NCBI GenBank assembly: GCA_034687125.1
Contig: JAQGBZ010000038.1
Coordinates: 245,771-309,770, forward strand
Source: Neelides folsomi
Taxonomy: Eukaryota > Arthropoda > Collembola > Neelipleona > Neelidae
Reading direction: 5' to 3'
Length of the DNA: 64,000 nt
Made by a program: the position numbers and the translations under genes
Part shown: positions 53,301 to 63,868 of the stretch, in pieces
Layout of the letters: each line of letters opens with the position of its first letter
Position numbering within the stretch: position 1 is the stretch's first letter
The notes under the pieces: model-generated
What the model saw: the letters and a program-made list of their open reading frames with translations, nothing else
Databases searched by the model: none
Told to the model about the DNA's origin: nothing

Positions 53301-54876
53301 TCTCTGCGGCTGTCATTACCGGAGCTGAATTAAATCTCCTTACTCAAGTAGAACTGGAAATCTTTCTATGCAACCACGAGGAAATTGTTTTTGCTCGGAC
53401 GAGTCCAGAACAAAAATTTAAGATTGTGGAAGCATTTCAAAACTTGGGTTACATTGTAGCCGCGACTGGGGACGGAGTCAACGACACCCCTGCATTAAAG
53501 AAAGCCGATATTGGGATCGCAATGGGAATTTCTGGGACGGAAGTGGCCAAGGAATCGGCCGATATGGTTTTAATGGACGATGACTTTTCCTCGATCATCA
53601 CTGGCATCGAGGAAGGGCGGCGGATTTTCGACAATTTGAAAAAACTCCTTTGTTACAGCTTGGCGGACAACATTGCTGAAATGTACAGTGTTTGGGTTTT
53701 CATAATTTTAAGGATTCCTCTCCCAATGGGAACTATTGCCATGTTGTTGAGCGTTTTGGCCACTGACACTTTTCCAGCCGTGAGCATCGCTTATGAAACT
53801 GCAGAAAAGGATATTTTAAAACTTCAGCCCAGAGATCCAGTTCATGACAATTTGGTCACTAAAGAGTAAGATTAATTGCTGTTTAATTAAATAATACTAA
53901 TTAATTTAAAGAGTTATTATAAAGATTATAAACTTGCAAGATACATATTTTTAGTATTTGTGTATCAACATTTTTTCTTCATAGGCTTCTTTCGTATGCA
54001 TATGGCCAAACGTCAGTTTTTGAAGTGGCCGCTGGATTCTTTGCATATTTCTTAACATTGGGCTACAATGGTTTCTTACCGGATCGGATTATTGGATGCA
54101 GATTAGTATGGGAATCAAATGCTGTTAATGATATGACGGATTCTTATGGACAAGAATGGGTATAGAGATCATTTATACTTTCACACATAATGAAAATAAT
54201 CATCCAATATATAAAATAAAATTCCAATTTCATAATTTTGAATTCTTTCTTGTTTTCAATTATAGACCTATCAAGCTCGACAAGATTTGGGCTATACGGC
54301 TCAAACCGCTTTTTTCATTGCAATTGTTGTGATGCAAGTATCAAATGTGATTATTTGTAAAACAAGGAGACTTTCTTTGTTTCAAAAAGGAATGAGGTTT
54401 GAAAATAGAAATCACAATTTTTTATCTTATTTACCACTAATAATATTTTTGTATTTGTTTAATTACAGCGGTAAAAGATAAACTTAATAACTCTATTGTG
54501 ATTAGTACATAATATTGTATAATATTTAAAACTTTTGTTTTTAGGAATGCATGGATGAACATTGGAATCATATTCGAGCTTTGTTTGGCTGCCGCCTTGA
54601 TTTACACTCCTGTAGTGAACGGCTGGCTCAATTTTAAGCCAATTAAGTAAATACTGAATTAGATAAAACTCCTTTCTCAAAAAAATAAAACTCTAAAATA
54701 AAACTTTACATATAAAAGTACATAGCTTCATATTATTAATTCCAATTAATTTCAGTTATGAATGCTGGCTTGCTCCAATACCATTTGCCTTATTTTTAAT
54801 TTGCTACGATGAACTACGAAAATTTGCGATTCGAAATACGTCAAGCGGATTTTTTCATAATGAGCTATATGCATAA
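50315..54876 (+). CDS. Na+/K+-ATPase alpha-like P-type pump with altered cation-site residues
   Basis: P-type ATPase that would move cations across the plasma membrane with ATP. Eleven exons (50315-50353, 50871-50999, 51152-51355, 51448-52403, 52487-52664, 52752-52887, 52983-53865, 53985-54159, 54266-54396, 54545-54646, 54756-54876) give 1017 residues, normal for an alpha subunit. Seen: TGES actuator loop, phosphorylation site ICSDKTGTLTQNKM (Asp374), GDASESA and KGAPEK in the nucleotide domain, MVTGDHP and TGDGVND hinge motifs, ten membrane helices and a C-terminal YDELRKFAIR. M4 keeps PEGL (Glu332). Odd: M5 reads YSLADNIAE where the family has YTLTSNIPE, so Ser becomes Asp776. M6 reads LSVLATD where the family has CIDLGTD, so the first site Asp becomes Val805. 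M8 reads QVSN instead of QWAD (Asn927), and M9 FEL instead of FEE. The gene is otherwise intact. Inferred: a diverged paralogue with changed ion binding or stoichiometry. Confidence 0.93.
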
Positions 54877-55690
54877 AACACGAAGAATTGTATCTAATTG
54901 TATTAAACTAACAATTAATAATAGTGTTAAATTGTAGCAAATGAATTGCATATATTTTCTAGTATGTGTTAAGTTATGGTTTAAAGTTGTTGTTAATTAA
55001 ATAATAATTCAACTAAAGGACTGAATGAGATTTGGCAGAAAAATGGGCTGAAATTAACCTTGTTAAAATTTAACGATAAACTCCGATTTAAATAAAATCC
55101 TTTTACTTTAATGATCATATATACATTAAGCATATGATACATAATTTTCAGAGTGCTAACATGCTTTAAAGTCTGGAAATAATTTAATCCGCAAGGGTCA
55201 TTATTGCATTCAAATGCATGGAGAACTTGCATAGCCTTCCATAAAAATAAACAATATCTCCATTTTCATATAGTTTAAACATTGTATTAATAGGTTAAAC
55301 GGTTTTCTTTCAAAATATGATGAATACAAAATGCTAACCTGACCCTTTAATATGTAATTAGTTAAATAGTTTAATGACAGTTAAATAAGTGTAATTAAAT
55401 TGTTTAAAAGGTATTTGAAAATAAAAATATGCTTAGGAACATAAAATTAAACAATCTCTCAGTTTTACAATTCAAAAGAATTCCAAGATTTGATTTTCTA
55501 TTTGAATTCATTCTTTTCTCTTTTGGACAATGTCAATCAGATACTGTTCGTTGTGCCCTCATCAGCGCATCAAGTCTTCAAGTAGGGTTCATAGACTTAA
55601 TAATGTCATTTACATTCAAGTTGATTATTATTTCAATTTGCACAATAGGGAAGTAAATAGGAAAGTCGAGATCTGTAAAACATGTTTCAT
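54877..55690. other. Intergenic, no firm gene
   Basis: AT-rich. Two open frames between 55430 and 55840 (+) overlap and lack clear features, although one (LKRLSSKPGKTIYFSNSDHL, about 55705-55765) might be an upstream exon of the following fragment. Confidence 0.35.
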
Positions 55691-55862
55691 TTTCTTTTCA
55701 ATAAGTTTAAAGCGTTTATCAAGCAAACCTGGAAAGACAATCTACTTCTCCAACTCGGACCATTTGGTAATTAATAGTATTTGTATAATTGCTTTTGTAT
55801 GTACAATATGCCATTATCTCATTACATATTATCAAAAATAAATATATTTTAATTGCTTTAGG

Positions 55863-56323
55863 CTCAACAAAGGAATCATCGTTGAAAAAGAAATGTCCTT
55901 CAAATAAAATAGTAAACAACGTGGTAAATAATATTAAATATAATTAATTCAAGAAATGATCAAAATTCAAAGCTCAATGTTTAAATATTCAACTAATGAT
56001 TTAATTTTAGCCGCAAGTCATTGATGAAAGCTCTGAAATCAACACTTCACAAAATCCTAAGGAGTTGGAAATTAGGATTGCTAGTCTGAGGGAACAATTG
56101 AGAGAATGCATGTGCATTAAACCGCGGAAAACTGGATATGAAGCAATCAATCATTACTACTGCACCTGTAAGAATGGATGTCGGACACTGGGGACCTGCT
56201 CTCACGTTGCATCCTTGGTTCTCTACCTCGGACATTACCGTAACAATCTTCATCTTTTAAAAAAGAAATGTCCTACGCTTTCGGTGATGAAAATTCTCAA
56301 CGCAGCCACGTTTACACCAGGTA
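55863..56323 (+). pseudogene. Cysteine-rich SWIM-like tail of a transposase-type protein (fragment)
   Basis: Seen: after a probable intron, a frame opens with PQVIDESSEINTSQ, then KELEIRIASLREQLRECMCI (short coiled coil) and YYCTCKNGCRTLGTCSHVAS, LVLYLGHYRNN. C-x-C-x3-C...C-x-H is a SWIM-like zinc-binding pattern. The motif with a following 'LVLYLG' helix is common at the C-terminus of large transposase-like proteins in invertebrate genomes. The frame ends at a donor-like GGTATT near 56323; no further exon or upstream catalytic core was found. Inferred: remnant of a transposon gene. A functional host gene with very distant exons is possible. Confidence 0.5.
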
Positions 56324-56335
56324 TTAATTAAATTA

Positions 56336-57071
56336 TATATTGTTATGTACAATGAATTATCTTTACAAATATGAATTTGATTTATAGATTTTATATTGTT
56401 TTTATATTTTATAAATAATGCTCATGTATGTTTGTATATATGATCTTTAACATTCTTGAACTGATTGGAATTATCTAAATGGCATCAACTTCTACTCATC
56501 TTTGCGATTCTCAATAATTTATTTAATGTTCTATATAATACATACTTTATGCATTATTTGTACATGTTACGTTTATCACATTCATTCATTATTTATATTT
56601 TCTACATCTTAAAAAATCCATTTACTATAAAGATGATTTTTGTATTCATTTATAACCATATATTAATCAATAAAAATGATTTAAAATTTACATTTTGATT
56701 TTTAGAATTTCTTATTTTGTAAAAATATTTTTCAAAGTGACTATTTATTTACAATTGCTAAGAAAATTAATTATTTAATATGAATTATCAAAGTTTTAAA
56801 TAGTTAGCCCAATTTCTAATGAAAGTTTAATAGGGTCCAATTACCTATATTGCCTATAAAACATCCTAGATTGTAATGTTATTCGGAATTAATTATTTAA
56901 TAATTTTAACGAATGTTAAGTTGTTTGTGATTGTAAAAAATAATGTCATTATGATAATAAATAATTTTCACTAATTTATTTTCAACTTTTAATGGGCCAT
57001 GGGCTTGCTGCTCTAACTTTACCTGAATAAATCAATCGTACATATACATATATTTTCAACCTTTTACCTAT
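56336..57071. other. Intergenic, no gene recognised
   Basis: Very AT-rich. The open frame at 56465-56698 (+) consists of Phe, Tyr, Ile and Asn codons expected from base composition. Confidence 0.5.
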
Positions 57072-58296
57072 TCAATTTAGAATTTTGACAAATATTCTAA
57101 ATAAAAACTGCTTCTTTTTGATCAATCCCGGGCCTAAAGTGGCAATTCCCGTTTTAGGTGATATAATATCATCAAGCGTCTTCAATTCTGAAAGCATACA
57201 TCCAGCTTGCACAGTGAGAAAATTATATGGCATCAAATCTGAAAATAGTTAATGATTCAAATTTTTCAGTGAAATGAATATCATGAAATACATATAATAT
57301 ATTTTAAGATTTTCTATCATATTTTGCATTTTAGTTCTCTCACCGATAAGGTCTGAGAAGAAAAACTTTAACAATGGGACTCCTACAATTGGCGACAAGT
57401 TGTTTAAAAGCCAGCTTGGTGTCATCGGAAATATTCTTAAACTTAAAAGGAAATAGAATAGACGGTCTTCATTTTTGGAAACCTATAATAATAAAAAGCA
57501 AAACGGAATATATCGGTATGATAAAATATTAATTAAATAATATTGTAATATTCGGGATAACATACAAGTTTTCCGAAGTCAAGAACTTTATTTGAAATAA
57601 ATTGTAGAAGGATCCTTTGAGTGACATGCTTAGAAATCAAATAACAAAATGTAGCTCCGAATACATTCAAGGTGTTGCATAAAATGAAACCTAAACATGA
57701 TAAAAAATTATTTAAATATTAGTATGGATTTAGTTTTTAACAAGCAAATAATATTAAAAATTACCTTTCCAGAGTCCAAATATAGTACCACTCAATAAAT
57801 TCTATAAAATTGAAATTGATTTAAAATTAATAGAATATTGGAATGTAAGAATAACATTATTACAAGAAATGTAGATCCAGGAATTCCAAATGTTTGATAG
57901 TAAAGATAAGCTGACGAAAATAGTAAAACCACATATAGGGGACATTCTGTTGCAAAGCCTGTTAAATGCTAACATTTGATTTGACAATAAATGTGATTTA
58001 TAAATCATAATGATAGAATTGATTTTAAAAAATACACTATATTTATTTCATACCTTTGAGATGTAATTAACGTCTTCAATGTCTTTAGGAACTTTTAATC
58101 TTTCCTATAGGAGTAAAAAATATCATTAAATTACAAAGATATAACATACATAGCTGATATTTAGCATAATTACATAAGTACTTGAGTTTTAAGAAGAAAT
58201 TAAAATTCTTACATCACCGCTGCAAATATAAATAAGTTACAAACATAATGTAGAACATCCTAGGATAGTTAAATATAGCAAAATATTTTTGATCAT
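57072..58296 (-). CDS. TMEM41A: TMEM41A-like VTT/DedA-domain membrane protein
   Basis: Known: TMEM41 proteins are ER membrane proteins of the VTT (DedA) family; relatives scramble phospholipids. Seen: a chain of eight short exons in phase ending at TGA 57072, about 225 residues. Landmarks in order: an N-terminal signal anchor (MIKNILLYLTILGCSTLCF), ERLKVPKDIEDVNYIS, AYLYYQTFGIPGSTFLNLLS, the exon with GTIFGLW, LNVFGATFCYLISKHV, SKNEDRLFYFLLSLRIFPMT (glycine/proline-rich VTT core with PSWLLNNLSPIVGVP) and DLMPYNFLTVQAGCMLSEL. Many of these match TMEM41A rather than TMEM41B in spacing. Odd: the first two introns need a 7-base exon (CGGTGAT) and a 21-base intron at 58219-58239; without that splice the frame stops. 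The conserved G of the 'IGL' turn is replaced by D. Last exon and family call are good; the first exon is tentative. Confidence 0.8.
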
Positions 58297-58516
58297 TTTT
58301 GTTCACACCTAATAAAGTTCGTTAAACGTGTGAATAAAGTTCAATACAGACAAGTTGCTTAAAATTTTAAATGACATATGGTTCTTGCTCAAATGCAGAA
58401 TTTTAAATGTGTAAATTAAAAAGTAAATCAAGAGTATGCACTAAATTCTGAGAAAGGTATTTATTTTCATTTTATATGCATTAATTAAAAATTTTTCCTT
58501 CGGCGTTAAAGACTTT

Positions 58517-59267
58517 TTAACAATTAAACTTGAAAGATTTGATCCAACCTGGTAAAATTTCATATGCTGTAATATTATGATATCCTTCTCCAATCCCGTT
58601 TAAATTGGGTTCGAAACAAAACGAATTCCCTTCATAATTCGTTTGATCATAAAAGGCTACAGACTGAGATCCTGTTATGATGAATGAGTTGAACACAAAG
58701 TTCATATTAGGAGCTTCTCTGTCGAAGGTAAGAAAATCACTCTTGAACCCAAGATCTGAATAAACATTCAATGTCGGCTTTTTGATGTCTTGGGCGTCCC
58801 CAGAAAATCTTACTGATTGAATTAAACCACGAACTGATGGGATGAATGCAAAACACGAATTTTCTCCGCTCGCCCACGTCAAATACTGTCCAACTCCAAT
58901 GTAGTCAATATTCATGTAAAATATCCATCTAAATCACACAATTCAAATGGTTTAAAATTTAAGTTATAATAAATAAAAACTAAACATATATTCCAATTTT
59001 AAGTGTAATTTATAACTTATAACATTTAATGTTTTTTTTTCAAAAATATTATGCATATTACGTTCCACTAATACAAAATGATGAAACTCCTTTGAGATCA
59101 ATGAAGCGTGTCAAATCCCGTTGAGACAATTGTGTTTTAATTGTAAAACTAGAATTTTCATCCCATTTGTCTCCATTAAAGAGAGTTATTGAGGGGATTG
59201 TTTGTGTGATGGCAAAACGCTCAGTACAAATGAGGAAAAAATAAGCACAAATAATTTTTTTATACAT
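58517..59267 (-). CDS. Secreted beta/gamma-crystallin-like protein
   Basis: Two exons (59062-59267, 58517-58928) give 205 residues. Seen: a signal peptide (about residues 1-22, MYKKIICAYFFLICTERFA), then alternating hydrophobic/polar strands. The repeated signature is an aromatic-rich Greek-key strand ending in a Cys: SSFCISGTWIFYMNIDYIG, and the better one VAFYDQTNYEGNSFCFEPN followed by YEILPGWIKSFKF. 'FYD..NYEG....F' plus 'SI/SF-F' at the end is the pattern of beta/gamma-crystallin motifs. Known: such proteins often bind Ca2+ or act as secreted structural or defence proteins; several arthropods carry small secreted ones. Inferred: an extracellular one- or two-domain crystallin-type protein. 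The calcium-binding NN-S-S motifs are not evident. Confidence 0.68.
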
Positions 59268-59971
59268 TTTAAGATTGTTTAATATATATTCAAACACAAA
59301 ATAAAAACTTTAAAAATGAATATTAAGATATAAAATAATATTTACTCATGTACTATAGAGTAAATGTATAATATTTGATTAAAGAATAAAAACATATATG
59401 GTATGAGATGTACAACACCTTTATAAAATACAATATAGTAAGTAATATAAGTTTAATGTTTGTATAGTCGTAGAATTTTAAATATGGTAGGTTGAGGTAT
59501 TATTGGCAATTGGTTTGTAATATTATGTAAGGTATAGATAATTGCTGTATGTAGTAGTTATGTATCGAAAAATAAATTAGAATATAATTGTAACCTAATA
59601 TTATTTATCAATCCTATAATTCTTATACAATATGGTTTTTGTAATGATTTATATGTATTATAAATATTCAATAATAACTTAATATTACACATTATCTATA
59701 GATGATTATAATCATTATAAAAATGTAATGATCAAATCAGATCACTTTGAGATCTTCCGACAATATCACTTACAAATTACAAAATACAATTAAAGGTCAC
59801 CTCCAATTTCCTATCATGAAAATATACAACAATTAACCACACTAGATACTTTTAACATTTAAAAACAGCAAACACTTGATATATAATTAATCTGAAGCAT
59901 CAATTTTATTCTATATTACATTTAATACGCTAAAGCCTCAATTTCCAATTCTGCTCCTTATGAATAATTTT
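59268..59971. other. Intergenic, no gene recognised
   Basis: AT-rich spacer holding the presumed promoter of the crystallin-like gene and the 3' UTR of the small PPxY gene. Confidence 0.45.
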
Positions 59972-60460
59972 TCAGACTGGGAAAATGGTTGAGTACAATG
60001 GTGGCGGAGTCTCCAAGTTGCTTGTTTCCAATCGTTCATTATTTAAATTTTGGATTGTGATGGATCTGACAGCTTGATCATAAGAGGGTGGAGGCTTCTC
60101 TCTTTCTTTTGATTTCCTAAATATTGTAAACCATAAAGTTAAAACCTTCAATTCAATATATTTATGACATATTACGTATCTGTATATGAGTAGATAAGCA
60201 GCTATTTTATTTTGAATATAGAAATAATATATAGAAGTATTAAGAGAATTAAAGAATATTTATACATTTTATAATATTAATAACATAATGATATACAGGT
60301 ATTAGGTATTAACCTGGATATTAAGATATTTCTATTATTTTCTATTAGTTATTTTCAATTACCATTTATCGAACTTTTCTTGAAGAAGAATATACCAGCA
60401 AGCAAGAATTAAAATGAGTATTCCACAGATGATCCAATAAATGTGCGAATTCGGAATCAT
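59972..60460 (-). CDS. 80-residue single-pass membrane protein with two PPxY motifs
   Basis: Two exons (60363-60460, 59972-60116) join in phase (98+145 bases) to 80 residues. Seen: MIPNSHIYW, then one hydrophobic helix (about residues 8-26), the basic KFDKWKSKEREK just after it, and a short tail with PPPSYDQA and PPPLYST, ending SSTIFPV-like (YSTIFPV). Both Pro-rich sites are PPxY motifs, which bind WW domains of Nedd4-family ubiquitin ligases. The positive-inside rule puts the tail in the cytosol. Inferred: a small adaptor that recruits a Nedd4-type ligase to a membrane, as known for NDFIP- or PRRG-like tails. Too short to place in a family; the intron and intact splice phase support a real gene. 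Confidence 0.65.
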
Positions 60461-62375
60461 TTTTTATAATATTTAAACTTGTTATAATTTTATATTATAA
60501 ATGTGTACTTTTGTATACCTATACCTATAATATTTAAGTATTTCTCAAAATAGAAGTCTTGATTTGAAATCTTACATAAATGTTTACCCTACATAAAAAA
60601 CTTCAAGGATAACAACTCAAATAATAGGATAAAATAACACATGAATCGAAATACAAAATAACCTTAATGCAAAATTTTAATCTTTAAAAGGTGTTGTGAT
60701 AAAAGTGTTTTCGAAAATTTATTAAAATTAAAAATTTAAATATTCTTCAGAAACCACTAGTATAATACGACTGATAAAAGTCTTTGTTTAATATATTAAT
60801 AATATTTGACTAATTTGATTAATTCGAGACAAAAGCGAATGATTGTAAAAATCAACAACCTTTTAAATTATTTATCAAATGTTAATTGACAGAGCTAAGT
60901 TTGAGGCAACTGAATTCTGAGAAAGGAACTTTGAAGATGAGTTCAAGGAGGAATTGTCAAATGACTCGTGACGTTTGTCTAGAAAAAGTAGGCAATAAAA
61001 TGGGCAAAAAAAGAATAAAGAACTTCCTTTCGTTCTTTTTGCTCAGAGCAAAATGAATAAAAGTACAATGCTCAGTTTCTCGTGGAGTGTCGGGTTCGGA
61101 AAACAAGATTTGAGTAATGTTGAAATGGTATGAATAACAATAAGGTTTTCCACATAGGAAGATATGACAGAGTGTGGATTTAGTAGCAGGGTTAATACAC
61201 AAGGAGGAAATGCCAATATGAAAGTAGGACGTGACAAAAGTCAATGAAACGGTAGAATGAAAGGTTCTTCGTCTGAGAGATCCGAGACGTTGAATAATAT
61301 GAGACATACTCATTCATGAACACGGATGCGGATCTATTAATTAGCAGCTCCAACCATTACGTTCGTAAAATATACCCACATGTAATGTACCTATGCATTT
61401 CTCATATTCACTTTATGAGTAATTATGTAAATTTTAAATGAGAGTCAATAAAGTTAATTAATGTATGTAGTAGTATAATTTAAAGATTAGGAATTTATTA
61501 GTTGTGTAATGTAAAATGTATTTCTTACACATAGATTATAGATTAAATACATATATGTAGGTAGGTAAATTTACCTGATAAACTTATAATTTTAAAATAG
61601 TCTCATATGAAAAGCGCTGAAGATTTCCAATACAATTAAAAATATCTTACAGAAAATATAAAATAATGAAATATCAGCATTTAAGGAAGTGGGATAAGTT
61701 GAGCTAACATACGTGACAATAAAATATCACACGAGATCGTCAGTTCCGGTTCACTTCACTGGATTTGTTTAATTTCCTTGTTAGCGACAAGTCGCGAAGT
61801 CAAATGAGGTTTTTTTAATTTAACCAAAACCATTTAACGGAGTTAACTATATAAAGAATTAAATAGCCGACGACCACATTCAAGAATTTCTCACTTAATA
61901 TTTGCAAACGGAACCAATGGAAAAACATTTTTAAATCAATGTCATGATTCAATACATTAGGATCCTTATTACGAAGTCATGCATGGAGATGCAAACTTCC
62001 TATACTCTGTTACAAGCTGTAAATTACTTTTTTGCATTGTTAGCCAATAAGATTTATCAATGTTGTTGGAGTTGTAAGTGTTAAATTAACTGAATACTTG
62101 CAAGTACTGTTAAGTGTTGAAGTTTCATGTAAGTTAAGTCTAAAAAATTCGACAAAAGTTGGATACGAAATATAAAAATGTTGTATAAAAATCATTAATT
62201 CTTTCTAAATATTAGCAATTAAATTTTTATTCATATAATTAATATTTGATTAATTTATACTGATTCAGTTGGTTAGCCTTAATATTAGAACATTTGGTTT
62301 TGTAAAGGATAAGGTAACTTTGTTTACACGTACACGTACATCTTACAGGCGTTACAAGTAGTAATCACCTCATTT
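60461..62375. other. Intergenic; one unassigned open frame at 60957-61313
   Basis: AT-rich overall. A 118-codon minus-strand frame from ATG 61313 to TGA 60957 lies in a GC-richer island; its product would start MSMSHIIQRLGSLRRR and has six Cys but no recognisable domain, signal or intron structure. It may be the exon of an unknown gene or chance. Other parts show no gene. Confidence 0.35.
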
Positions 62376-63191
62376 TTAATACATTGTTTTGGGTCGCTTT
62401 TCAACCCATGCTTTGATCTGTGGAATGTTGAAGACTCCTTCCATGTGAGTCCTAATAAATGGATAGTCATTTAGTATTTCTGATCCAAAGAAGGAATCTG
62501 TTTGGAAATTGAAATGGGCCACAAGGAGATCCACCCAGGTGTATTGATTCCCAACGAGAAACTTCCCACCACTCGCTTCCAAATCCGCATTGAACTTCTT
62601 GAGGAATTTGGGAATTCCTTCTGTTGCGATTTGTTTCTTGATCTCTTCTTTCTTTGCTTCGTCTTTTTCCATGAAGTATGGTTGCACCGCTGATGATAAA
62701 AATATTAAATAGGTATATGTAATTTTATTTAATATAAGGAGGATCGGTATTCTCAATTATTAATACCGTATCCGATGTCTTTAGCAGCGTCTGCATATTC
62801 GTCACATTTAGCAGCTTCAAAGTCATCAGCTCCAGTTAAGTTATATTGTTTGGCCAAATACCGACAAATGGCAGTTGATTGGGAAAGAACTTTCCCGTCG
62901 ATTTCAATTTGAGGCAGAACTCCCCAAGCATAATCTATTACATATAATTAATTAACTTTAGCTAACACTAATGGCATAATTATAATAGGTAATTAATAAT
63001 AAAAATTAATTTAAAATAATGTGAACGACCATTAGTAAACATTTAAGACAGAACTAACTTGGCTTCACTGCTTGCCATTCATCGGGATCAATTCTCACGT
63101 CTTCGTATTCGACTCCAGCGTATGCAAAGATGAACCTTATAGGCTCACAAAGGCCCCTGATGTTGAAATACGTGAGCTTATATTGAGGCAT
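62376..63191 (-). CDS. Sigma-class glutathione S-transferase
   Basis: Joins glutathione to electrophiles, or acts as a hematopoietic-type prostaglandin-D-synthase-like isomerase; cytosolic. Three exons (63059-63191, 62767-62934, 62376-62689) give 204 residues, the normal length. Seen: the thioredoxin-like half MPQYKLTYFNIRGLCEPIRF, with the active-site Tyr8 (LTYFNIRG) and the sigma-type start, then WGVLPQIEIDGKVLSQSTAICRYLA with the cis-Pro and the glutathione-gamma-glutamyl site QST (residues about 50-70). The alpha-helical half includes GKFLVGNQYTWVDLLVAH, the N-capping box of the family. It ends PKTMY. All introns are phase 1. Related GSTs serve detoxification and protection from lipid peroxides. 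Confidence 0.95.
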
Positions 63192-63728
63192 ATTCACAAT
63201 TTTCTAACAACTCCGAAAAAGTGAAAATATCAAGACCAAATGATTGAATTGATATTCGAGCCTGATGGAGCGAACTGAATGACCAAATCCGAATGTGAGG
63301 TGTGACGTGTATGTATACAATTTTAAAATAGTACCAAAAGAATCTCGTTTTAACAGAAGGCCTTGGTTTTTTATCATGCTACCCAAATGAAGGTCAAAAT
63401 ATTTTTTATCCATATTGACGATGAGTTTGCTTTATTAGGATAAATTCATAAAATACAAATATACTTCTAATATGAGCATACGCATAATAGACAGATGGAA
63501 TGGAAAAGTGACCACTTTTTAAATTAATTATTGATAGATGATTTTATGGACTCTGCAATGTAAACGGTTTTCCTATTCAAATCTACGTAAATCTTCAAAG
63601 AGTAATTTTTAACTTTAGCCCTATCCCTAATTAACTAATTAAATTGCTTATGAATATATCTGTTAGTACTTACCTTTAAATAGTATTAACTTCGTATCAG
63701 GATAAATTTGTATTTATTATTACCGTAA
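63192..63728. other. Promoter region of the GST gene and AT-rich spacer
   Basis: The first 200 bases upstream of the GST start are GC-richer and likely hold its promoter. An open frame at 63204-63413 (-) lies in this leader and is not called. Confidence 0.4.
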
Positions 63729-63868
63729 AAGTTCGAATAGACGCCTTGTTCGAATAGACGCCTCTGTTCGAATAAACGCCCCCCCAAAAGGGCCTAAGTT
63801 TAAATAGACGCCTTGTTCGAATAAACGCCCTGTTCGAATAAACGCCCTGTTCTAATAAACGCCCCTAT
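63729..63868. repeat. Minisatellite of about seven GTTCGAATARACGCCY units
   Basis: A unit of about 18 bases, consensus GTTCGAATARACGCCCYT, is repeated head to tail, with one diverged unit (AGTTTAAATAGACGCCTT) and a C-run interruption at 63779-63785. Units contain a TTCGAA palindrome and a CG, unusual in this AT-rich, CpG-poor setting. Confidence 0.85.

Noticed and set aside
56465-56698. 77-codon plus-strand frame
   Set aside because: Made of Phe, Tyr, Ile, Leu and Asn codons expected from AT-rich DNA, no splice links to the upstream cysteine-rich fragment.
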